Shown here: in pieces, positions 17,914-25,897 of the stretch | Layout: each line of letters opens with the position of its first letter | How positions within the stretch are numbered: the first letter of the stretch is position 1 | From: Clostridia bacterium | GTDB taxonomy: Bacteria > Bacillota > Clostridia > Oscillospirales > CAG-272 | DNA: 64,000 nucleotides | Assembly (NCBI GenBank): GCA_017463485.1 | Contig: JAFTPD010000005.1 | Span: 1-64,000 of the forward strand | Reading direction: 5' to 3' | The notes under the pieces: model-generated | Databases searched by the model: none | Told to the model about the DNA's origin: nothing | The model's input: the letters and a program-made list of their open reading frames with translations, nothing else | Made by a program: the position numbers and the translations under genes

Positions 17914-18054
17914 TGTCATATCTCCTCAAATATTTATCAGCTCATTGTACCACAAAGCGACCGACTTTGCAAGTATTAAATCAAAAAATCCGAAAATTCG
18001 CCTTAAAACACCCCTGCAAGCCGCCTTTCGAGCGCGACATATTTTCAAAAAGAC

Positions 18055-18083
18055 TTGACTTGCGCCTAAGTTTGTGCTATAAT
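18055..18083 (+). promoter_or_regulatory. promoter of tRNA-Arg(CCT)
   Basis: TTGACT (18055-18060), 17-base spacer, TATAAT (18078-18083). Confidence 0.7.
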
Positions 18084-18120
18084 TACCCTGTTGCGCGAGC
18101 GCGCACATAATTAATGTCAT

Positions 18121-18195
18121 GCCTGCATAGTTAAATGGATATAATAACCCCCTCCTAAGGGGTAGTTACAGGTTCGATTCCTGTTGCGGGTGCCA
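18121..18195 (+). tRNA. tRNA-Arg (CCT)
   Basis: Anticodon stem CCCC/GGGG with loop CTCCTAA (anticodon CCT, reading AGG). Acceptor GCCTGCA pairs with TGCGGGT including two G-U pairs; the T-loop is TTCGATT; CCA is encoded at 18193-18195. Confidence 0.9.
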
Positions 18196-18236
18196 AATTC
18201 CAAAGGGAGACACACGCGTGTCTCCCTTTGGAATTT
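18195..18236 (+). terminator. 19-bp hairpin after tRNA-Arg(CCT)
   Basis: Perfect 19-bp stem (18195-18213 with 18218-18236) and a four-base loop ACGC, again starting on the last base of the CCA. Layout matches the hairpin after tRNA-Arg(ACG), but the stem sequence is different. Confidence 0.7.
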
Positions 18237-18359
18237 AGTCCTGTAAAAGAAACGAACCCCTCCTTTTCCTGCGCTTACGCGGGAAAAGGAGGAATTTGCG
18301 CTCCAAAATGCTTGCGGTATCAATAGCCTTCCGCGCAAATGGGGGTTCAGATTCCCGCC
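18237..18359 (+). repeat. single diverged copy of the T-arm-mimic element
   Basis: Same skeleton as the 158-bp units at 16.3 kb: AGT start, GAACCCC, an internal hairpin (here CCTTTTCC...GGAAAAGG), TTTGCGCTC, then TTCCGCGCAAATGGGGGTTC and a T-arm-like tail with one extra base (GTTC-A-GATTCCC). The tail resembles the T-arm of the tRNA-Glu here more than that of the neighbouring tRNA-Arg(CCT). From 18360 to 18440 I see nothing further. A short open stretch near 18550-18601 (ending LDKYCTEHGFSHGEVT) may be a gene remnant. Confidence 0.65.
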
Positions 18360-18447
18360 CGAGTTTTATATCCTGCAAAGAAACTCCCCTACCAATCGTT
18401 AAAGCTAAAATCTCGCAGGTTTTACGCTTATTTTTTCGCAAAACGCA

Positions 18448-18476
18448 TTGAAATATCGGAGCATTTGTGATACAAT
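18448..18476 (+). promoter_or_regulatory. promoter upstream of egsA
   Basis: TTGAAA (18448-18453), 17-base spacer, TACAAT (18471-18476). The leader would be about 155 nt. Confidence 0.45.
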
Positions 18477-18636
18477 ATACGCAAGAGATACGCAAGAGAA
18501 AAATCTCCCGCGCAGTGCTTGACCGACTTCGCGCCCGCGGCTACACTCTGCGCTCGACAAATACTGCACCGAGCACGGATTTTCGCACGGCGAGGTGACT
18601 TAAAAGATTTGCATTGATAGATAAGGAGAATTAGCA

Positions 18637-19899
18637 ATGAACATTACGGAACTTTTGCGCGGCAAGACGAACTGCCTCTGCGGCAAGGACCACGTCTGCC
18701 CAATAAAGCACGTTATTATAAAGGAAAACGCCATTGACGAGCTTGCCCACATCACGGCGGGATACAACAATATTCTTGTGGTCGCGGACAGCAACACATT
18801 TGGCGTTTGCGGTGAAAAAGTAACTGTCGCGCTTGGAGATAAGCTTGCCGACACTCTTATTTACAACCGCAGCGGTGTGCTTGTTCCAAACGAGGAGGCG
18901 ATTTCCGAGCTGGATGCGCGCGTGGCGGGCAATATCGACCTTATTATCGGCGTTGGCTCGGGAGTTATCAACGACCTTTGCAAGCACGTAAGCCACAAGC
19001 ACCGGCTTCCCTATTACATAGTCGCCACTGCACCTTCCATGGACGGCTACGCTTCAAAGGGCGCGGCGCTTATACTTGACGGTATGAAGGTAACGCTGAA
19101 CGCAAACGTTCCCCGCGCTATCATTGCGGACGTGGACGTCCTTGCTAACGCTCCGTTTGAGATGATACAGGCGGGATACGGCGACATTATCGGCAAATAC
19201 TCCTGTCTGAACGATTGGAAGCTTTCCCACCTTGTAAACGGCGAATATCTGTGCGAATACGTTATGGATCTTACCTATGAGGCAGTTGCCGACACTGTCT
19301 CACTTGCCGACGGACTCAACCGTCGCGACAGCAAATCGATAGAGGCTCTTATGGTCGCGTTGGTGGCGGTTGGAATTCTTATGGCGTACGTTGGAAATTC
19401 CAGACCCGCGTCGGGCAGTGAGCATCATCTTTCGCACTATTTTGAGATAGTCGGAATCGTGCGCGGCGAGGAATATTTCCCTCATGGCATTGACGTTTGT
19501 TACTCCGCTATTGAAACGGCAAAGCTGCGCGAGCGCTTGCTTGAGATCGAGGATATAAACGCATTCTCTACTCACTTTGACCGCGAAAAATACGAGCAGA
19601 ATATCCGCCGAATTTACGGCTCTGTCGCCGACGAGGTGCTTGCCCTGCAAGACCGCCTTGGTTGGTACGACGTTGACAGAGTAGCCGTCTACCGCCAAAA
19701 ATGGTCTGATATACGCGCTATTCTTGCCGATTGTCCGTCCTCTGCTTATATGCTTGAGCTGACTCAAAAAATCGGGATGTCCTATGATGATTTCACCGCA
19801 CTTTACGGCGAGAAAAAGATATCCGACGCCCACCTTTACGCAAAGGACCTCAAGGACAGGTACTCCGTTTTGTGGATGTACTTCGACCTTTTGAAATAA
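18637..19899 (+). CDS. egsA: sn-glycerol-1-phosphate dehydrogenase family protein
   Basis: NAD(P)-dependent, metal-requiring reductase of dihydroxyacetone phosphate to sn-glycerol-1-phosphate, in the AraM/EgsA group of the iron-containing alcohol dehydrogenase/dehydroquinate synthase fold. Visible landmarks: the nucleotide-binding GVGSGVINDLCKH, APSMDGYASKGAAL, and metal ligands in GYGDIIGK, GSEHHLSHYFE and the HGIDV segment. Length 420 residues is slightly above Bacillus AraM. In Bacillus the product is used to make heptaprenylglyceryl phosphate; the role in Clostridia is unclear. It has a GGAG ribosome site and stands alone, followed by a separately promoted phosphoesterase. Confidence 0.88.
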   Translation: MNITELLRGKTNCLCGKDHVCPIKHVIIKENAIDELAHITAGYNNILVVADSNTFGVCGEKVTVALGDKLADTLIYNRSGVLVPNEEAISELDARVAGNIDLIIGVGSGVINDLCKHVSHKHRLPYYIVATAPSMDGYASKGAALILDGMKVTLNANVPRAIIADVDVLANAPFEMIQAGYGDIIGKYSCLNDWKLSHLVNGEYLCEYVMDLTYEAVADTVSLADGLNRRDSKSIEALMVALVAVGILMAYVGNSRPASGSEHHLSHYFEIVGIVRGEEYFPHGIDVCYSAIETAKLRERLLEIEDINAFSTHFDREKYEQNIRRIYGSVADEVLALQDRLGWYDVDRVAVYRQKWSDIRAILADCPSSAYMLELTQKIGMSYDDFTALYGEKKISDAHLYAKDLKDRYSVLWMYFDLLK

Positions 19900-19921
19900 G
19901 CAGAATTTTTACTATTTTCTG

Positions 19922-19950
19922 TTGACATTTCGGCGCGAAAATGTTATAAT
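19922..19950 (+). promoter_or_regulatory. promoter of the phosphoesterase gene
   Basis: TTGACA (19922-19927), 17-base spacer, TATAAT (19945-19950), about 30 bases before the start codon. Confidence 0.7.
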
Positions 19951-19983
19951 GACCGTCTACTAGTAAACTAAAGGAGCAATCCC

Positions 19984-20892
19984 ATGAAATTTATGCTTTT
20001 TGCCGATCTGCACTACTGCCCCGGCATTTTCCCCGTAGACACTGACCGTGAGCTTCGCCTGATTCAGCAGAAGGCAGAGGAAGCGGGATGCGATTTTATC
20101 ATTCATGCGGGCGACCTTTGCCACAACCCCGCAGAATCACGGGAATTCGTTGATATCTATAACAATTTCCATATTCCCTCTTACGGAGTGCTGGGTAATC
20201 ACGACACCGACGGCTTGTGCGTCGAGGAGGTAATCAAGGCGTACAATATGCCCGACGAATATTACTATTTTGACGTTGGCGGCTACCGCATGATAGTCCT
20301 TAACACTAACTACTACAAGCTCGGCGACGAGTACGTGCGTTACAGCCTTGGCAACTACTACGCAAACGGAGGAACGCGCGACTACATTCCGCCCGCACAG
20401 CTGGAGTGGCTGGAAAAGGTTATCGCAGAATCCCACTACCCTTGCATCACCATCTCCCACGCGAGCCTTGAGCGTGCAAACGGAGTTAAAAATCAAGAGG
20501 ACGTGCGCCGCATCTTTACAGAGGCAAACCGCCGTCGCCCCGGCAGCGTGCTTATGAGCATTAACGGTCACTATCACCGCGACTACTTGCGAGTGCTTGA
20601 CGGCATACTTTATTTTGACGTTAACTCCGCGTCATACGATTGGCTGGACAATCCCCACGACCTCTATCCGCGCGAGCTGATGGACAAGGTATTTAATATG
20701 AAGCAGATCGTTTGTTATACCGATCCCCTGTACTGTATTGTCACGGTTGAGGGAAATACCATTGATATTCAAGGCACGGAGACCACTATGTTTATGGGCG
20801 TTACGCGCGAAATGACCGGCAACAGCAAGTACGACGGCGGCGCACGCGAGGTAGTGCCGAAAATTCAGACCGCAAAAATTACTCTCGGATAA
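19984..20892 (+). CDS. calcineurin-like metallophosphoesterase
   Basis: Two-metal phosphoesterase of 302 residues without a signal peptide, so probably cytosolic. All five family motifs are present in order: ADLHY (DxH, about residues 7-11), HAGDLCH (GD), LGNHDTD (GNHD), ISHAS (H), and NGHYHRDY (GHxH). The substrate cannot be told; relatives act on cyclic nucleotides, phospholipid head groups or phosphoproteins. It has its own promoter and terminator and follows the glycerol-1-phosphate dehydrogenase gene on the same strand. Confidence 0.9.
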   Translation: MKFMLFADLHYCPGIFPVDTDRELRLIQQKAEEAGCDFIIHAGDLCHNPAESREFVDIYNNFHIPSYGVLGNHDTDGLCVEEVIKAYNMPDEYYYFDVGGYRMIVLNTNYYKLGDEYVRYSLGNYYANGGTRDYIPPAQLEWLEKVIAESHYPCITISHASLERANGVKNQEDVRRIFTEANRRRPGSVLMSINGHYHRDYLRVLDGILYFDVNSASYDWLDNPHDLYPRELMDKVFNMKQIVCYTDPLYCIVTVEGNTIDIQGTETTMFMGVTREMTGNSKYDGGAREVVPKIQTAKITLG

Positions 20893-20900
20893 TATATTTT

Positions 20901-20930
20901 CCCCTTGCGCTTTGGCGCAAGGGGATTTCT
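20901..20930 (+). terminator. terminator of the phosphoesterase gene
   Basis: CCCCTTGCGC, loop TTTG, GCGCAAGGGG, then ATTTCTTTT. Confidence 0.85.
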
Positions 20931-21057
20931 TTTGATGTGGTTGATATTTTATTAGGGGAGCAACGCCGAAAGAGATTTGAAATTTTATCCACAAATTTTA
21001 TTTTTGATTTTTAAAAGACTGCAAAAATGCTTTCCGCCCAAGGCGCACTCTTATCGA

Positions 21058-21292
21058 CCAAGTTTCCGTCGCCTCGACGGGAACTTGGCGATATAAGTAT
21101 GCAGCGACCTTGACGCGCGATTACGCCTTGTCCGCACACTTGCGGCAAGGCGGCGCGCAGAGGAAGGTGAGATTACAAAGAGAGGAAACCGTGGGTTGCC
21201 TCTCTTTGTCGGCGATCTTGGTTACTTCTGCCGCCGCGGGCAGAAGTAACATAAAACAACAACCATGCCACTTTCTGCGCAACAGAAGGTGG
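21058..21292. repeat. run of five hairpins in a gene-free stretch
   Basis: Five inverted repeats follow one another: 21058-21088 (13-bp stem, CCAAGTT.../...AACTTGG), 21124-21152 (CGCCTTG/CAAGGCG plus inner CCGC/GCGG), 21176-21208 (CAAAGAGAGG/CCTCTCTTTG), 21221-21250 (GTTACTTCTGC/GCAGAAGTAAC) and 21268-21292 (CCACTTTCTG/CAGAAGGTGG). No protein frame with a ribosome site covers them. The third resembles the AGAGAGGAAC hairpin after tRNA-Arg(ACG). This accounts for most of the 20.93-21.36 kb gap. Confidence 0.8.
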
Positions 21293-21357
21293 CGCAAGAA
21301 GGCTTATTATACTAATTATGAAAGAAAAATAATTCCGCAAAATTTTGCCAAAACCCA

Positions 21358-21386
21358 TTGACAAAGTGATATCATTTTGATATAAT
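21358..21386 (+). promoter_or_regulatory. promoter of the SPFH/ABC operon
   Basis: TTGACA (21358-21363), 17-base spacer, TATAAT (21381-21386). Confidence 0.75.
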
Positions 21387-21414
21387 TATAGTACCACATC
21401 TAAGGAGGTTCATT

Positions 21415-22425
21415 ATGAACGAAAAAGTTTTAACAAGTAAAAAATACGGTATGGCAGTTATGCTGCTCTGCATTCTCGTCGAGCTTGCGGCTACCGCAGG
21501 CACCGTCTGGGGGGCAATTCAAGCCGAAACAAGCGGTTCTTTTGTTCTCTTTATAATTTCTATAGTAGTGCTCTGTGTAGCATGGATCCCACTGCTCGGC
21601 TTGCGTATTCTCAAGCCGCAGGAGGCTCTCGTCCTCACCCTCTTCGGTAAATATATCGGCACTATCAAGGGCGACGGCTTCTTCTACGTAAATCCCTTTT
21701 GCACCAGCGTAAATCCCGCGGCTGGCACCGAGCTTAATCAAAGCGGTGACGTCAAAAAAGTCCCCTCTGCCATCAACGCCGCTACGGGTGTGACCGCCGC
21801 TACCCCCACCAACAAAAAGATATCCCTAAAAATTATGACGCTCAACAACAACAGACAAAAGATCAACGACTGTCTCGGCAACCCCGTTGAGATCGGTATT
21901 GCCGTAACGTGGCGTATCGTGGATACTGCAAAAGCGGTATTTAACGTTGATAACTATAAGGAATACCTCTCTTTGCAGTGCGACACTGCGCTTCGTAATA
22001 TCGTGCGTATTTACCCCTACGACGTTGCTCCCAACGTTGACACCACAGGTGACGGACTTGCAGACGACGGCAGCCTCCGCGGCTCAAGCGAGATCGTTGC
22101 GGCTCGTATCCGTGAGGAGATACAGGAGCGCGTGAATACTGCGGGAATTGAAATTATCGAAGCTCGCATCACCTATCTTGCATACGCTACCGAGATCGCG
22201 GCTGTAATGCTTCAGCGTCAGCAGGCGTCCGCTATTATCGACGCGCGCAAAATGATCGTTGACGGCGCTGTGGGAATGGTAGAAATGGCTCTCAACCGTC
22301 TGAGCGAAAACAACACCGTTGTACTTGATGAAGAAAGAAAGGCTGCCATGGTTTCTAACCTGCTTGTCGTCCTTTGCGGTAATCGCGACGCACAGCCCGT
22401 TGTAAACTCCGGCTCCCTGTACTGA
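21415..22425 (+). CDS. SPFH/band-7 domain membrane protein
   Basis: Protein of 336 residues with two N-terminal transmembrane helices (about 13-35 and 43-63), then an SPFH/prohibitin-type domain beginning at [20 protein letters not shown], with NPFC and the conserved arrangement [13 protein letters not shown] helical coiled region ([12 protein letters not shown]) follows. SPFH proteins scaffold membrane microdomains or regulate proteases; a specific role here is unknown. The ribosome site TAAGGAGGTT is strong. It is the first gene of a four-gene operon and its stop lies one base before the start of the ribbon-helix-helix protein. Confidence 0.9.
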   Translation: MNEKVLTSKKYGMAVMLLCILVELAATAGTVWGAIQAETSGSFVLFIISIVVLCVAWIPLLGLRILKPQEALVLTLFGKYIGTIKGDGFFYVNPFCTSVNPAAGTELNQSGDVKKVPSAINAATGVTAATPTNKKISLKIMTLNNNRQKINDCLGNPVEIGIAVTWRIVDTAKAVFNVDNYKEYLSLQCDTALRNIVRIYPYDVAPNVDTTGDGLADDGSLRGSSEIVAARIREEIQERVNTAGIEIIEARITYLAYATEIAAVMLQRQQASAIIDARKMIVDGAVGMVEMALNRLSENNTVVLDEERKAAMVSNLLVVLCGNRDAQPVVNSGSLY

Positions 22426-22426
22426 T

Positions 22427-22630
22427 ATGAACGATAAAGAGAAAAAGCAAGTTCCCCTTCGCCTCTCGCCAAAGCTGTACGCGGCAATCGCGGCATGGGC
22501 GGAGGACGATTTCCGCTCGGTCAACGGGCAGATCGAATATCTTTTGTCGGAGTGCGTGCGTCAGCGCAAAAAGAACGGTAAATACGTTTCCGACGAGATA
22601 GACGTCCCGCCCGAGCTTGATATTCAGTAG
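22427..22630 (+). CDS. Arc-like ribbon-helix-helix small protein
   Basis: Basic protein of 67 residues. The central part ([34 protein letters not shown]) has the beta-strand plus two-helix layout of Arc/MetJ-type DNA-binding proteins. It starts one base after the SPFH stop, so it is translationally coupled. SPFH genes in Clostridia are often followed by such a gene. It may regulate the operon or act with the SPFH protein; no toxin partner is visible. Confidence 0.7.
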   Translation: MNDKEKKQVPLRLSPKLYAAIAAWAEDDFRSVNGQIEYLLSECVRQRKKNGKYVSDEIDVPPELDIQ

Positions 22631-22642
22631 GAGGCGACGGAA

Positions 22643-23566
22643 ATGGGAAATATAATCGAAATTTCGGGGCTCAACAAAAGCTTTGGCGACATCCACGCCG
22701 TCAATGACCTTAGCTTTAAGGTAAAGCGCGGTGAGCTTTTCGCCTTTCTCGGCGTCAACGGCGCGGGTAAAAGCACCACTATATCCATCATCTGCGGTCA
22801 GCTTAAAAAGGACAGCGGCAGCGTGTCTGTGTGCGGCGACGGCATTGACGGTAACATTGACAGCATCAAGAGCAAAACAGGCGTTGTATTCCAAGGCTGT
22901 GTGTTGGATAAACCATTGACAGTAAAGGATAATCTTGAAAGCCGCGCCGCTCTTTACGGGATATTCGGCAAGGCGTTTGCAGACCGACTTGCATACCTTT
23001 CAAGGCTTTTCGGACTTGACGACCTGCTCCGCCGTCCCGTCGGCAAGCTGTCGGGCGGTCAGAGGCGGCGCATCGATATCGTGCGCGCCCTTCTCCACTC
23101 TCCCGAGCTACTTATTTTAGACGAGCCGACCACGGGGCTTGATCCGCACACTCGCCGTGTCGTTTGGGACGCTATAAACACCCTGCGCCGCGACGAGGGC
23201 GTGACCGTCTTTCTCACCACGCACTATATGGAGGAAGCCGCCGACGCGGATTACGTCGTTATAATCGACGGCGGAAAAATCGCCGCCGAGGGCACGCCGC
23301 TTCAGCTCAAAAACACTTACGCGGGCGACTATATCACGCTCTACGGCACGGACGAGTCCGTCGCAAGATCACTCGGCTACCCATACGAGCGACTGCGCGA
23401 TGCATGGCGTATTTCTCTGCCCGACACTAAAAGAGCGGCAGACCTTATCGCCGCTCACCCCGAGGTGTTCACAGACTTTGAAATAACCAAGGGCAAAATG
23501 GACGACATTTTCCTCACCGTTACGGGTAAAACTCTGGGTGAGGGCGCGGGAGGTGACGTAAAATGA
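22643..23566 (+). CDS. ABC transporter ATP-binding protein
   Basis: ATPase subunit of 307 residues for the permease that follows. Walker A GVNGAGKSTT (about 38-47), Q-loop, signature LSGGQRRR, Walker B LLILDEPTTGLD and switch His (TTHY) are all intact, so it should be active. The type resembles daunorubicin-resistance (DrrA) or other ABC-2 exporters. Its stop overlaps the permease start (ATGA). Confidence 0.93.
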   Translation: MGNIIEISGLNKSFGDIHAVNDLSFKVKRGELFAFLGVNGAGKSTTISIICGQLKKDSGSVSVCGDGIDGNIDSIKSKTGVVFQGCVLDKPLTVKDNLESRAALYGIFGKAFADRLAYLSRLFGLDDLLRRPVGKLSGGQRRRIDIVRALLHSPELLILDEPTTGLDPHTRRVVWDAINTLRRDEGVTVFLTTHYMEEAADADYVVIIDGGKIAAEGTPLQLKNTYAGDYITLYGTDESVARSLGYPYERLRDAWRISLPDTKRAADLIAAHPEVFTDFEITKGKMDDIFLTVTGKTLGEGAGGDVK

Positions 23567-24462
23567 CACTTCGAATACTCATAAAGCGCAATATCAAGCT
23601 GTTTTTCAAGGACAAAGGAATGTTCTTTACCTCTCTGATAACTCCGCTGATACTGCTTGTGCTTTACGCCACATTCCTTGCAAACGTGTACCGCGACAGC
23701 TTTGCGGCGGGCTTCCCCGCAGGATTTTCCATCCCCGACGAGCTGCTTGATGCAACTGTCGGCGCACAGCTTATGTCTTCCCTGCTCGCAGTTTCCTGCG
23801 TGACCGTGGCATTTTGCTCAAACATGTTATCTGTTCAGGACAAGGTAAGCGGCGCGCGCACCGATCTTACCGTATCCCCCGTCCGCCGCTCCACCATGGC
23901 GATATCCTATTACGCCGCTTCATTTATCTCCACTTTGTGTATCTGCCTTGTGGCGACCGCCGCGTGCCTTATCTATATCGCGACTATCGGCTGGTATTTC
24001 ACGCTGACGGATATTCTGCTTATCGTGAGCGACGTATTTTTGCTTGTGCTGTTCGGCACGGCACTGTCCTCGCTGATAAACGTTTTTCTGTCCACGCAAG
24101 GACAGATCTCCGCTGTCGGAAGCATTATCAGCTCGGTCTACGGCTTTGTCTGCGGCGCATATATGCCGCTCTCACAGTTCTCGGAGGGCTTGCGAAACGT
24201 CTTGATGTTCCTCCCTGGAACTTACGGGACATCGCTCATCCGCAATCACTGTATGAATCCCATGTTCCGCGAAATGAACAGCATCGGACTGCCAAGTGAC
24301 GTGATCACCGCCCTACGCGACACGGTGGACTGCAATATCTACTTGTTTGGCAAGGAAATTTCCACCGCCGTCATGTACGCCGTGATGCTCGGCTCAATAG
24401 TTCTGATCCTCGCCGCTTATATTATTATCCATAACGTCTACGGCAAAAAACGGGCGAAATAA
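23563..24462 (+). CDS. ABC-2 type transporter permease
   Basis: Membrane subunit of 299 residues with six hydrophobic segments and the ABC-2 pattern: cytoplasmic N-terminus, a large first extracellular loop (about 38-65), and a conserved SSVYGFVCGAYMPLSQF segment. It pairs with the ATPase just upstream by a four-base overlap. The substrate is unknown; ABC-2 systems usually export drugs, lipids or glycans. Confidence 0.9.
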   Translation: MTLRILIKRNIKLFFKDKGMFFTSLITPLILLVLYATFLANVYRDSFAAGFPAGFSIPDELLDATVGAQLMSSLLAVSCVTVAFCSNMLSVQDKVSGARTDLTVSPVRRSTMAISYYAASFISTLCICLVATAACLIYIATIGWYFTLTDILLIVSDVFLLVLFGTALSSLINVFLSTQGQISAVGSIISSVYGFVCGAYMPLSQFSEGLRNVLMFLPGTYGTSLIRNHCMNPMFREMNSIGLPSDVITALRDTVDCNIYLFGKEISTAVMYAVMLGSIVLILAAYIIIHNVYGKKRAK

Positions 24463-24514
24463 TTCAATGTAGGACGATAGGAAACACCTTTGTAATTTTT
24501 GCGATATTGCGGAA

Positions 24515-24644
24515 GGAGCAAGCCCCTCCCCTACCGTCAAAATTATTACGTTATTATATATCGAATATGGCTTGTAATTTTTTGCCGGTGTTAAACAACG
24601 CACAAAATATCTTTATCTCCCGTAGGGGAGCGGCTTGCTGCTCC
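24515..24644. repeat. 130-bp inverted-repeat element
   Basis: Left arm at 24515-24534 (GGAGCAAGCCCCTCCCCTAC) and right arm at 24622-24644 are near-perfect complements and enclose about 87 AT-rich bases. No open frame with a ribosome site lies inside. The arms look like a small non-autonomous mobile repeat (MITE-like); no target-site duplication is certain. Confidence 0.6.
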
Positions 24645-24651
24645 CGTTTCA

Positions 24652-24684
24652 ATCAAAACCACCGGTTCAACCGGTGGTTTTGAT
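24652..24684. terminator. bidirectional terminator
   Basis: ATCAAAACCACCGGTT and AACCGGTGGTTTTGAT around a one-base centre, between the convergent ABC permease and threonine aldolase genes. Confidence 0.8.
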
Positions 24685-24691
24685 TATTGAA

Positions 24692-25717
24692 TTAAATAAT
24701 CTTCCCCAACGCCTCGATATCCTCTTTCGTAGTCGCCCAGCTTGTGGCGAAGCGGACGGCACAATGTGTATCGTCTACCCTCTCCCAGATCTCAAAGCGG
24801 ACAAGAGGTGCAAGCTCCGCAATCTTTTCGTCCGAAAGAATAATAAATTGCTGATTGGTGGGCGAGTTTTTAAAGAAAGAATATCCCCTTTCGCGAAAAA
24901 GCTTCTTTAAATCCTCGGCTCGGTCAATGGCATTTTTGCTGATCTCAAAATAAAGCCCGTCCTCAAAAAGAGTATCAAACTGAATTCCCAAAAGTCGTCC
25001 TTTTGCAAGCAGCGCGCCGTTTTGCTTTACTGTTGTGAAAAAGTGCGCGGGCGCGTTGTTGTGAGTAAAGACCACCGCCTCGCCGCAAAGTGCGCCGACC
25101 TTTGTACCCCCAATGTAAAAAACGTCGCACAGATTGGCAATATCCTTCAAGCTGACGTCGGTATCAAGGCTCATAAGCCCGTAGCCCAGTCGCGCTCCGT
25201 CCAGAAAGAGCGGAAGCGAGTGGCGGCGGCAAAGATCCGAAAGCTGTTTCAATTCGTCAAGCGTATAAAGCGTTCCGTATTCGGTGGGGTGAGAGATATA
25301 CACCATTCCCGGAAATACCATGTGCTCGTGAGCACCGTCGGCATAAAAGCTTGAGATCAGATTTTCTACATCCTCGGCGCGAAGCTTTCCGTCGTAGCCC
25401 GGGACGGTCAGCACCTTATGACCCGAAGCCTCGATAGCCCCCGCCTCATGCGCGCTGATATGTCCCGTGGTCGCGGCGATAACTCCTTCATAATTTTTCA
25501 GCATCGAATCAATAACGATACGGTTGGTCTGTGTGCCGCCCGTAAGGAAACGAACATCAGCATCCTCCCTGCCGCAGACTGCACGTATTTTCTCGCGAGC
25601 CTGTGCGGTGTAGATGTCGTTACCGTATCCCTGACAAGGCTCCATATTGGTGCGCGTAAGCGCCTCTAAAATTTTGGGGTGCGCGCCTGTATTATAATCA
25701 CATTCAAATGACAGCAT
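24692..25717 (-). CDS. low-specificity L-threonine aldolase-type PLP enzyme
   Basis: Fold-type I PLP enzyme of 341 residues that most likely cleaves threonine/allo-threonine to glycine and acetaldehyde. The PLP lysine lies in YIGGTKVGALCGE (about 195-207), preceded by the aldolase features LDGARLGYGL and the N-terminal DYNTGAHPKILEAL...PCQGYGND. The start at 25717 is set by GGAGG upstream; the longer frame has no site. Monocistronic. Confidence 0.88.
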   Translation of the reverse strand: MLSFECDYNTGAHPKILEALTRTNMEPCQGYGNDIYTAQAREKIRAVCGREDADVRFLTGGTQTNRIVIDSMLKNYEGVIAATTGHISAHEAGAIEASGHKVLTVPGYDGKLRAEDVENLISSFYADGAHEHMVFPGMVYISHPTEYGTLYTLDELKQLSDLCRRHSLPLFLDGARLGYGLMSLDTDVSLKDIANLCDVFYIGGTKVGALCGEAVVFTHNNAPAHFFTTVKQNGALLAKGRLLGIQFDTLFEDGLYFEISKNAIDRAEDLKKLFRERGYSFFKNSPTNQQFIILSDEKIAELAPLVRFEIWERVDDTHCAVRFATSWATTKEDIEALGKII

Positions 25718-25824
25718 AAGATCCTCCACTATATCTTTGAAAAAATTACGCTTATATAATATCAAAAAAGCGAGATTTTGTCAAGGAAACGGGCAAAATA
25801 GGCAAGAAGTTTTTCCAAATCCCC

Positions 25825-25853
25825 TTGCATTCGAAAAAAAACTATGTTATAAT
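25825..25853 (+). promoter_or_regulatory. promoter of the glycoside hydrolase pair
   Basis: TTGCAT (25825-25830), 17-base spacer, TATAAT (25848-25853). Confidence 0.5.
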
Positions 25854-25897
25854 GACAGAACAGATTTTAAAATCAAAAAAGGGGGCACAGTAACATA

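Noticed and set aside
18500..18601. Coding end of a gene upstream of egsA
   Set aside because: Only about 20 codons are open before a stop in that frame, with no start or ribosome site; at best a remnant, so not listed as a gene.
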